From contig DEHT01000041.1 of NCBI GenBank assembly GCA_002352045.1, forward strand, positions 1-9,549: a DNA stretch of 9,549 nt. The letters run 5' to 3'. This DNA is from Chitinophagaceae bacterium UBA2793. Its GTDB lineage: Bacteria; Bacteroidota; Bacteroidia; Chitinophagales; Chitinophagaceae. A model generated the notes under the pieces. It did no database searches, was not told the origin of the DNA, and worked only from the letters and a program-made list of their open reading frames with translations. Positions 1-5,385 of the stretch are shown here, one piece after another; within the stretch, counting starts at the first letter, position 1; each line of letters opens with the position of its first letter. A program made the position numbers and the translations under genes.

Positions 1-273
1 GGCATAAGTGGTGAGGCCGCTAAGCAGGTAGGTATTATTATGAAACAGTTAGCAGCCAATCATCAAATAATATCCATTACACATCAACCACAAATTGCTG
101 CAAAAGCTGATGCTCATTATTATGTGTATAAGCAAATAGTAAATGATAAAGTAGAAACAAATATTCGCCCATTAAACAACGATGAAAGAATTGTAAACAT
201 TGCTCAAATGCTTAGTGGTGAAAAACCCACTGCTGCCGCTTTGCAAAATGCAAGAGAAATGGTTGGGAATTAA
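1..273 (+). CDS. recN: DNA repair ATPase RecN, C-terminal fragment (5' end outside window)
   Basis: The frame is open from the first base and ends at TAA 271-273, giving the last 90 residues of a protein of normally about 550. The fragment begins GISGEAAKQVG, which matches the RecN segment just after the Walker B DEID. It continues with ISITHQPQIAAKADAHYYVYK, the switch-histidine region (RecN proteins usually read TH-x-PQ-[VI]-AA), and ends with the conserved tail DERIVNIAQMLSGE followed by a short helix. RecN is a cytoplasmic SMC-like ATPase that acts at double-strand breaks with RecA. The N-terminal ATPase half and the coiled coil lie upstream of the window. The internal ATG at 40 is not the start, because homology continues upstream of it. 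An 80-base AT-rich gap without a clear terminator separates it from the next gene. The identification is strong despite the truncation. Confidence 0.93.
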   Translation, partial: GISGEAAKQVGIIMKQLAANHQIISITHQPQIAAKADAHYYVYKQIVNDKVETNIRPLNNDERIVNIAQMLSGEKPTAAALQNAREMVGN

Positions 274-353
274 TTGGCATTGATGTTTTCCGGGCAGTTA
301 ATAAATGCTAATTGAAAAGTCAATAATAAATTATTAATAACTGAAAAAGTGTT

Positions 354-563
354 TTGGGTAAGGCAGTCATTATATTAATACTCATTTTAGCGCTATTACT
401 GGGCTATGGCTTGCATAAGTTAATTAGGCGTTTTATAAACCCACGTTTGTCGGTCAATCATTTATTCCTGTTTTTTATGGCACATTTTATTGGTATATTT
501 ATTTTGTGCTTTATCATAAGTATTATCGTAATTAAACTAAAGGGTTTTTTATTTGCAGCATAA
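354..563 (+). CDS. small two-helix membrane protein, unknown function, probable TTG start
   Basis: This is a 69-residue hydrophobic protein that I do not recognise. Two membrane segments are visible: residues 4-20 (VIILILILALLLGYG) and about 36-62 (HLFLFFMAHFIG and on to IISIIVIKL). They are joined by a basic loop, HKLIRRFINPR, which by the positive-inside rule would face the cytoplasm. The frame is closed by TGA at 342-344, and the only usable start upstream of the first helix is TTG at 354. The next in-frame ATG (477) would remove the first helix. No good ribosome-binding site is visible, which is usual in Bacteroidota. It lies between recN and fabI on the same strand, 80 and 48 bases away, so it may be co-transcribed with either. 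Sequence character argues for a real gene, but the non-ATG start lowers confidence. Confidence 0.55.
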   Translation: MGKAVIILILILALLLGYGLHKLIRRFINPRLSVNHLFLFFMAHFIGIFILCFIISIIVIKLKGFLFAA

Positions 564-611
564 AAATAAATTACATTTACGCCATCAACTGTTCACATAA
601 ACAAAGAAAAT

Positions 612-1430
612 ATGAGCTACAATTTACTAAAAGGAAAAAGAGGAATTATTACAGGCGCCTTAGATGAAAATTCAATTGCCTGGAAAGTAGCAGAGAAGGC
701 ACATGAAGAAGGTGCCAGTTTTGTACTAACCAATGCACCCATTGCCATGCGTATGGGCGAAATCAACAAGCTGGCAGAAAAAACAGGTAGTAAAATTATA
801 CCGGCCGATGCTACCAGCACAGAAGAGTTGACTACTTTGTTTACTCAAAGCCAGGAAGTGCTGGGCGGCAAAATAGATTTTGTGCTACACTCCATTGGTA
901 TGAGTGTAAACATTCGCAAAAAAATACCATATACCGAAAGTAATTACGAGTACTTTATGAAAGGAATTGATGTAAGTGCCATGAGTTTTCATAAAATGCT
1001 GGCTGTAGCCAAAAAATTGGATGCTATTAATGAGTGGGGTAGCGTGGTGGCCTTAACCTATATGGCAGCACAAAGAACCTATCCTTTTTATACCGATATG
1101 GCCGATATTAAAGCCATGCTCGAAAGCATTGCCCGTAGCTTTGGCTACCACTATGGTGTAGATAAAAAAGTAAGAATTAATACCGTGTCGCAATCACCCA
1201 CAAAAACCACTGCTGGTACCGGCATTAAAGGCTTTGGCGACTTTTTCGATTATGCCAATGCGATAGCCCCATTGGGAAATGCAAGTGCCGAAGATTGCGC
1301 TAACTACTGCATTACATTGTTCAGCGATTTAACCAAAATGGTTACCATGCAAAACCTTTTCCATGACGGTGGCTATTCTACCACTGGCGTAAGCAATATT
1401 GTAATGGAAAAATTGGGCGTGCAGGATTAA
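612..1430 (+). CDS. fabI: enoyl-[acyl-carrier-protein] reductase (NADH), FabI
   Basis: A 272-residue protein of the FabI branch of the short-chain dehydrogenase family. FabI reduces trans-2-enoyl-ACP to acyl-ACP with NAD(P)H in the last step of each cytoplasmic fatty-acid elongation cycle, and is the target of triclosan. The N-terminal dinucleotide-binding segment is GALDENSIAWKVA (residues 15-27), where classical SDRs have a glycine-rich loop. DAT (66-68) and HSIGMS (93-98) line the cofactor site. The catalytic pattern is Tyr150 (LTYMAAQR), Tyr160 and Lys167, with the seven-residue Tyr-Lys spacing of FabI. SQSPTKTTAGTGIKGF (193-208) is the substrate-binding loop, in the form I know from Bacteroidota FabI, and HDGG (251-254) is the usual C-terminal motif. 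The ATG at 612 follows an AT-rich leader (aaagaaaat) and matches the usual FabI N-terminus. An intrinsic terminator follows 53 bases downstream. Confidence 0.96.
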   Translation: MSYNLLKGKRGIITGALDENSIAWKVAEKAHEEGASFVLTNAPIAMRMGEINKLAEKTGSKIIPADATSTEELTTLFTQSQEVLGGKIDFVLHSIGMSVNIRKKIPYTESNYEYFMKGIDVSAMSFHKMLAVAKKLDAINEWGSVVALTYMAAQRTYPFYTDMADIKAMLESIARSFGYHYGVDKKVRINTVSQSPTKTTAGTGIKGFGDFFDYANAIAPLGNASAEDCANYCITLFSDLTKMVTMQNLFHDGGYSTTGVSNIVMEKLGVQD

Positions 1431-1483
1431 TTTTATTTTGCCTCTCATTTCTAAACTAAATACTGTTAAATAAATTTTAATAG

Positions 1484-1507
1484 CCTTCTTTTTTAAGAAG
1501 GTTTTTT
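1484..1507 (+). terminator. intrinsic terminator after fabI
   Basis: CCTTCTT (1484-1490) pairs perfectly over 7 bp with AAGAAGG (1495-1501) around a TTTT loop. It is followed directly by six T residues (1502-1507). It lies 53 bases after the fabI stop and 47 bases before the lipoprotein start, so it should separate the two transcripts. Confidence 0.8.
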
Positions 1508-1553
1508 AATTGGGAATGGTTTTTGTCTTTATCCTATAAAAACTATTACAATT

Positions 1554-1985
1554 ATGAAAAATCTATTTGGTATGCTATTAGCATCGTCTGTGTTGTTTTT
1601 TACATCTTGTTCAAAGGATGATAACAATGACCCAAGCGGGCCTTCGGCAGAAGTGGCAACTTCTTTAAAACAAGGCACCTGGCGCATTAGTTCTTATTCT
1701 GACAATGGAACGGTAAAAACCGACGTTTATAGTAGTTTCACTTTTACGTTTGCAGCAAATGGTACAGTAAGTGCAACCAACGGTTTATTAACTGCCAATG
1801 GCAACTGGAAAACACAAAGAGATGATGGCAAGCATGAGCTTGACTTAATTTTTACAACGCCGGCATTGTTCCAGGAAATAGATGAGGATTGGGAAATAGT
1901 AACTCAAAATTCAACACAAATAAGTTTAAAGGATGTAAATGATGCGGGAACAGAAACCGACCTGTTGGTATTTACCAAAAATTAA
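1554..1985 (+). CDS. lipocalin-like lipoprotein, probably surface-exposed
   Basis: A 143-residue lipoprotein precursor. It has a short positive start (MKN), a hydrophobic stretch (residues 4-16) and a lipobox FFTSC with the acylated Cys19. The residues after the cysteine are SKDDNND. A Lys-Asp-Asp motif next to the acylated Cys resembles the lipoprotein export signal described in Bacteroidota, which directs lipoproteins to the outside of the outer membrane. After a Ser/Pro/Gly linker the mature part opens with LKQGTWRISSYSDNG (38-52), the usual beginning of lipocalin-like small lipoproteins of this phylum. Alternating beta-type segments follow: FTFTFAANGTVSA, GNWKTQRDDG, LDLIFTT, QISLKDV and LLVFTKN. 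The ligand is unknown. It is flanked by terminators on both sides and so is probably transcribed alone. The lipoprotein call is firm and the lipocalin fold likely. Confidence 0.85.
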   Translation: MKNLFGMLLASSVLFFTSCSKDDNNDPSGPSAEVATSLKQGTWRISSYSDNGTVKTDVYSSFTFTFAANGTVSATNGLLTANGNWKTQRDDGKHELDLIFTTPALFQEIDEDWEIVTQNSTQISLKDVNDAGTETDLLVFTKN

Positions 1986-2002
1986 TTCCCTCTAAAAACG
2001 CT

Positions 2003-2031
2003 AAAGCCCCTCGACTAATCGGGGGGCTTTT
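2003..2031. terminator. strong bidirectional terminator between convergent genes
   Basis: AAAGCCCCTCG (2003-2013) pairs with CGGGGGGCTTT (2020-2030), an 11-bp stem with a single T-G wobble around the loop ACTAAT. On the plus strand the stem runs into TTTT (2028-2031). On the minus strand it ends in CTTT and is followed by AGCGTTTTT. It sits between the stop of the lipoprotein gene (1985) and the stop of the minus-strand DUF2795 gene (2063), so it can end both. Confidence 0.85.
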
Positions 2032-2062
2032 AAATTTTATGTACGCTAAATACTAAGCGAAC

Positions 2063-2284
2063 TTAATATTCATCTTCATTAAAAAAGAAATCTTCCTGGC
2101 TTGGATAATCGGGCCAAATATCTTCCAAACCTTCATACAAGTCGCCTTCGTCTTCCAACTCCTGTAAATTTTCTATTACTTCAATTGGCGCACCACTGCG
2201 AATACTGTAATCAATCAACTCGTCTTTGGTTGCGGGCCATGGTGCGTCTTCGAGGTGCGATGCTAATTCAAGTGTCCAAAACAT
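2063..2284 (-). CDS. small acidic DUF2795-like protein
   Basis: A 73-residue, strongly acidic cytoplasmic protein. It begins MFWTLELASHLEDAPWPATKDELIDYSIRSG and continues with GAPIEVIENLQELEDEGDLYEGLEDIWPDYP, ending FFFNEDEY. The W-P-A-T-K-[DE]-E-L core, the alanine/proline turn and the following 'V-ENLQ-LEDEG' helix match the DUF2795 type of short protein common in Bacteroidota. No biochemical role is known to me. The ATG at 2284 is preferred over a TTG at 2302 that would add six residues, because the TTG lies inside the -10-like promoter box (2300-2307). AGGA also stands a few bases before the ATG. It is divergent from lolD and convergent with the lipoprotein gene, with its own promoter and a shared terminator, so it is an independent unit. 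Confidence 0.85.
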   Translation of the reverse strand: MFWTLELASHLEDAPWPATKDELIDYSIRSGAPIEVIENLQELEDEGDLYEGLEDIWPDYPSQEDFFFNEDEY

Positions 2285-2299
2285 AATCCTATTTTTTTG

Positions 2300-2330
2300 C
2301 AAAAGTAATTTTTAGCCCGAAATAACCAAA
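2300..2330 (-). promoter_or_regulatory. Bacteroidota-type promoter of the DUF2795 gene
   Basis: Read on the minus strand, TTTG (2330-2327) is followed after exactly 19 bases by TACTTTTG (2307-2300). This fits the Bacteroidota housekeeping consensus TTG-N19-TAnnTTTG at every fixed position. Transcription would start near 2293-2295, giving a leader of roughly ten bases before the ATG at 2284. Confidence 0.7.
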
Positions 2331-2449
2331 TGTATTTTTTAAACTGCATTGTTAAGATTTACTATATGTGCATATTGTGGTTATAACCCATAATAGCCAA
2401 AATATTTGCAATATATTCAGTCTTGGCATAAATCAATTATTTTCGAAGC

Positions 2450-3103
2450 ATGTTAAAAGCAGAAAAAATAGAAAAATTTTACGGCAAACTTCATGTTTTA
2501 AAAGGGGTTGACATTGAGATTCAAAAAGGGGAAATAGTGAGTATTGTGGGCTCTTCGGGGGCTGGTAAAAGTACCCTGCTGCATATTTTAGGTACTTTAG
2601 ATACAGCAGATAAAGGCAGTGTAACTATAGAGGGTAAACGAATTGATAACCTAAAAGGTAATGCCCTGGCAAAATTTCGCAATAAGCACATTGGCTTCGT
2701 ATTTCAATTTCACCATTTATTGCCGGAGTTTACGGCTTTAGAAAATGTGTGTATTCCGGGATGGATAGCCGGAACAGCTAAAAAGGAAGTGGAACAAAGA
2801 GCCGAACAACTTTTAAAAAATTTGGGCCTTAGTCAAAGGCTGCAAAATAAGCCGCATCAATTGTCGGGTGGAGAACAGCAAAGGGTAGCTGTGGCAAGAG
2901 CGTTAATTAATCAACCATCCATTGTAATGGCCGACGAACCTACAGGAAATCTCGATAGCGAAAATGGCCGGGAACTGCATCACTTGTTTTTACAATTAAG
3001 AGACCAATACAAACAGAGTTTTTTAATAGTAACCCACAATGAAGAACTGGCGCAAATGAGCGACCGAATTGTTCACATGAAAGATGGAAGGGTAGTTGGG
3101 TGA
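2450..3103 (+). CDS. lolD: lipoprotein-releasing system ATP-binding protein LolD
   Basis: A 217-residue ABC ATPase of normal length for LolD (about 225). It powers LolC/LolE-type membrane partners that extract lipoproteins from the inner membrane for transport to the outer membrane. Motifs in order: Walker A GSSGAGKS (34-41), Q-loop Gln86, signature LSGGEQQRVAVARAL (138-152), Walker B IVMADEPTGNLD (158-169) and switch His196 in VTHNEEL. The segment FQFHHLLPEFTALENV (85-100) after the Q-loop is nearly the LolD-specific motif, which separates it from the related MacB and FtsE ATPases. The ATG at 2450 starts directly at the family N-terminus. The membrane subunits are not in this window, as is common in Bacteroidota where lolD often stands alone. 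The next gene is convergent, 52 bases away, with no clear terminator between them. Confidence 0.9.
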   Translation: MLKAEKIEKFYGKLHVLKGVDIEIQKGEIVSIVGSSGAGKSTLLHILGTLDTADKGSVTIEGKRIDNLKGNALAKFRNKHIGFVFQFHHLLPEFTALENVCIPGWIAGTAKKEVEQRAEQLLKNLGLSQRLQNKPHQLSGGEQQRVAVARALINQPSIVMADEPTGNLDSENGRELHHLFLQLRDQYKQSFLIVTHNEELAQMSDRIVHMKDGRVVG

Positions 3104-3105
3104 TA

Positions 3106-3121
3106 GGTTGATTGGTTGATT
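3106..3121. repeat. 8-bp tandem duplication GGTTGATT x2
   Basis: GGTTGATT occurs twice in direct succession, three bases after the lolD stop, and the repeat is followed by one more T. It is short and lies in the convergent gap between lolD and the E1 gene. It may be a simple slippage repeat, and no function is evident. Confidence 0.5.
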
Positions 3122-3155
3122 TGGAAATTTACAGATGAAGCGGTTGTGAATAGAT

Positions 3156-5216
3156 TTAATTGTTCAATAGTATTTTTATTCTTTCCTCTACTTTATCTGC
3201 ATTGGGCAACATAGCCTGTTCCAAAACCATATTCATGGGCACAGCCGGTAAATTCAATGCACCCATTACATCAACAGGAGCATCTAAATATTTAAAACAG
3301 GCTTTTGAAATGCGGCCGGCCAATGCTTCGGCAAAAGAATTATTTTGTTGCTCCTCGGTAAGCACTAAACATTTGCCATGTTTTTTTACAGTTGCAAAAA
3401 TTAAATCTTCATCCAATGGAAACAAGGTGCGCAGGTCAATAATTTCTACTAAACCCTTTAATTTTTTGGCGGCTGCTTTAGCCCAATACACACCCATGCC
3501 ATAAGTAATAATGCAGCAGGTTTCCCCATTGGCTATTGCATTGTCGTCGGCCTTTAATACAATATTCCCTTTGCCTAACGGTATAACATAATCGCTACCG
3601 GGTTCTACCATTTTAGCTTCTTCGGTTCCGGGCACCTTGCTCCAGTACAATCCTTTGTGTTCCAGCATTACCACAGGGTTCGGGTCTAAAAAAGCAGCTT
3701 TCATTAAACCTTTCATGTCGGCTGCATTGCTTGGATACACTACTTTAATTCCTTTGATGGTTAATAAAGTACTTTCCACGCTGCCGCTATGGTAAGGGCC
3801 GCCACCTCCGTAGGCACCAATAGGCACTCTTATTAAAGTTTGCACCGGAAATTTGCCACAACTTAAATAACAGCTCTTAGAAATTTCGGTTACCAATTGA
3901 TTAAGTCCCGGGTAAATATAATCGGCAAATTGAACTTCTACAATTGGTTTTAAACCTACGGCGCTCATCCCTATGGTAGAGCCAATAATATATGCTTCCT
4001 GTATAGCGGTATTGAATACACGATGGTCGCCAAATTTTTCAGCAAGGGTAGCTGCTTCTCTAAAAACGCCGCCCAGCCTGCGGCCAACATCCTGTCCGTA
4101 CAAAACGGCTTCGGGATATGCTTCCATTATTTCTTTGATGGCGAAAAGAGCTGCATCTACCATCAATACTTTTTCTTTTCCTGCAGGAGCCCTTTCCCCT
4201 TTTTCTTCTACAATTTTTTGCGGAGCAAAAACATAATCGCTTACTGATGCGGGGTTTGGTTCCGGAGATGCCACTGCATCATCAAAATCTTTTTTTACGG
4301 CTTTGGCTGTGGCTTTTTCTATTTGTAACAATTCGTTTTCTTCAACAGCATTTTGCATTAACCATGCTCTTAATTTTGGGACAGGGTCATTTTTATAATG
4401 TTGTTCCAAATCGTCGGAGGTTCTGTAAAATTCTTTTCTTACGCCGCTGGTGTGATGGCCAAGTAAAGGAACTTTTGCGTGCACTAACCAGGGTTTGCGG
4501 TTAGTTCTTACATCAGTTATCACCTGCTGCATTTTGGTAAAACTTTCTTCAAAGTTGCTACCATCAATGCTGATGCTTTTAATGCCGGTGAAGCCCTGGA
4601 TAAAATCGTATGCAGTATTGGTTCTGGCTTCTTCTTTGGTTACACTAATTCCCCAATCGTTGTCCTGCACTAAATAAATTATTGGCAACTGATGCAAGGC
4701 CGCAAATTGAAATGCTTCGCTTACTTCGCCTTCGGTAACCGATGCATCACCCAATGAGCAAATTACTATTGGAGACTCACCAGCACTACCTTTCTGAAGA
4801 AGAAGGGAGTTGGTGCGTTCTAAAAATTTAAAACCCTGTGCCACACCGGTTGTAGGAATGGCCTGCATTCCGGTGGCGCTGCTTTGATGTATAATAGTTG
4901 GCTTATCTGCTCCTCTATAATTGGGATGATTGTAATATTCTCTTCCGCCAGTAAAAATATCGTTTCCTTTTGCCAGCAATTGCAACATTAATTCATAGGG
5001 TTTAAAACCAATGCCCAGCATCAAACTTTCGTCCCTGTAATAAGGGCTCACATAATCGCAGGGCAATAAATGAAAAGCGGTAGCTAATTGAATGGCTTCG
5101 TGGCCACGGCTTGTGCTGTGAACATATTTACAAATAGGCCTGTTGGCTTCATAAACTTCTGCCATTGCTTTGGCAGTGCACATAAGGCGATAGGCTTTAA
5201 GAGAAATATCAATCAT
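3156..5216 (-). CDS. 2-oxoacid dehydrogenase E1, fused alpha and beta subunits (probably branched-chain type)
   Basis: A 686-residue thiamine-diphosphate enzyme in which the E1 alpha (about 1-310) and E1 beta (about 345-686) chains of a pyruvate/branched-chain 2-oxoacid dehydrogenase are one polypeptide, joined by an Ala/Pro/Glu-rich linker. E1 decarboxylates the 2-oxoacid and passes the acyl group to lipoyl-E2. In the alpha half, GDASVTEGEVSEAF (156-169) to QDND (184-187) is the diphosphate/Mg-binding motif (classically GDG...NN), and GHHTSGVRKEFYR is the active-site loop, closest to branched-chain E1. In the beta half, FNTAIQEAYIIG contains the cofactor-activating Glu407, and GGGGPYHSGSVES contains the active-site His. 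The start is ATG 5216; the adjacent TTG (5219) would add only one residue. E2 and E3 are not nearby. The substrate cannot be fixed from sequence alone. A branched-chain role would fit the iso-fatty acids typical of the phylum. Confidence 0.88.
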   Translation of the reverse strand: MIDISLKAYRLMCTAKAMAEVYEANRPICKYVHSTSRGHEAIQLATAFHLLPCDYVSPYYRDESLMLGIGFKPYELMLQLLAKGNDIFTGGREYYNHPNYRGADKPTIIHQSSATGMQAIPTTGVAQGFKFLERTNSLLLQKGSAGESPIVICSLGDASVTEGEVSEAFQFAALHQLPIIYLVQDNDWGISVTKEEARTNTAYDFIQGFTGIKSISIDGSNFEESFTKMQQVITDVRTNRKPWLVHAKVPLLGHHTSGVRKEFYRTSDDLEQHYKNDPVPKLRAWLMQNAVEENELLQIEKATAKAVKKDFDDAVASPEPNPASVSDYVFAPQKIVEEKGERAPAGKEKVLMVDAALFAIKEIMEAYPEAVLYGQDVGRRLGGVFREAATLAEKFGDHRVFNTAIQEAYIIGSTIGMSAVGLKPIVEVQFADYIYPGLNQLVTEISKSCYLSCGKFPVQTLIRVPIGAYGGGGPYHSGSVESTLLTIKGIKVVYPSNAADMKGLMKAAFLDPNPVVMLEHKGLYWSKVPGTEEAKMVEPGSDYVIPLGKGNIVLKADDNAIANGETCCIITYGMGVYWAKAAAKKLKGLVEIIDLRTLFPLDEDLIFATVKKHGKCLVLTEEQQNNSFAEALAGRISKACFKYLDAPVDVMGALNLPAVPMNMVLEQAMLPNADKVEERIKILLNN

Positions 5217-5250
5217 CAAAAAGGAATAACAAGCTCAGTTTATAATGGCG

Positions 5251-5279
5251 CAAAAGTAGTAAATTAAACCCTCATTCAA
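5251..5279 (-). promoter_or_regulatory. Bacteroidota-type promoter of the E1 gene
   Basis: On the minus strand TTG (5279-5277) is followed after 18 bases by TACTTTTG (5258-5251), a full match to TAnnTTTG with acceptable spacing. Transcription would begin near 5244-5246, leaving a leader of about 28 bases before the ATG at 5216. The same TACTTTTG box occurs in the promoter at 2300-2307. Confidence 0.65.
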
Positions 5280-5312
5280 TTCAATTCTCATTCTCGTTCT
5301 TTTGCAAATGCA

Positions 5313-5345
5313 AAGGTAGGCCAGCTTCAAAAGCTGGCCTACCTT
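5313..5345. repeat. 15-bp perfect palindromic hairpin (terminator or palindromic repeat)
   Basis: The arm at 5313-5327 (AAGGTAGGCCAGCTT) is the exact reverse complement of 5331-5345, leaving a three-base loop CAA. The hairpin lies 41 bases beyond the stop of the minus-strand transglutaminase gene and about 34 bases upstream of the E1 promoter, so it can end the first transcript. The sequence after it on the minus strand is TGCATTTGC rather than a T-run, which is weak for an intrinsic terminator. A perfect, GC-rich stem like this in an AT-rich gap could equally be one copy of a dispersed palindromic element. The hairpin is certain and its role is not. Confidence 0.75.
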
Positions 5346-5385
5346 ATAAAAAACAAAGATTATTTTAAAAACACTTTTAAACTTT

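Noticed and set aside
552..579. Possible fabI promoter: TTTG at 552-555 and TACATTTA at 572-579
   Set aside because: The -7 box has a mismatch at the important last G and the spacing is only 16 bases, so it is too weak to list as a feature.
617..820. Minus-strand 67-residue frame inside fabI
   Set aside because: Antisense to the conserved FabI cofactor-binding domain, with no support of its own.
2101..2286. Plus-strand 61-residue frame opposite the DUF2795 gene
   Set aside because: The minus-strand product is a recognisable conserved protein with a promoter; the plus-strand frame has no family features.
2438..2445. TATTTTCG just before lolD as a -7 box
   Set aside because: It has one mismatch and no TTG at the right distance, and it would put the transcription start on the ATG itself, implying a leaderless mRNA without other support.
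3973..4677. Plus-strand open frames opposite the E1 gene (around 3973-4247, 4247-4504, 4495-4677) and near 3160-3504
   Set aside because: They lie antisense to a gene with clear family motifs and have no recognisable domains or membrane or signal features; they are mirror frames of the coding sequence.
612..5216. A functional cluster of FabI and the E1 gene for branched-chain fatty acids
   Set aside because: The genes are on opposite strands, separated by three unrelated genes and terminators; a metabolic link is plausible but the arrangement does not show one.
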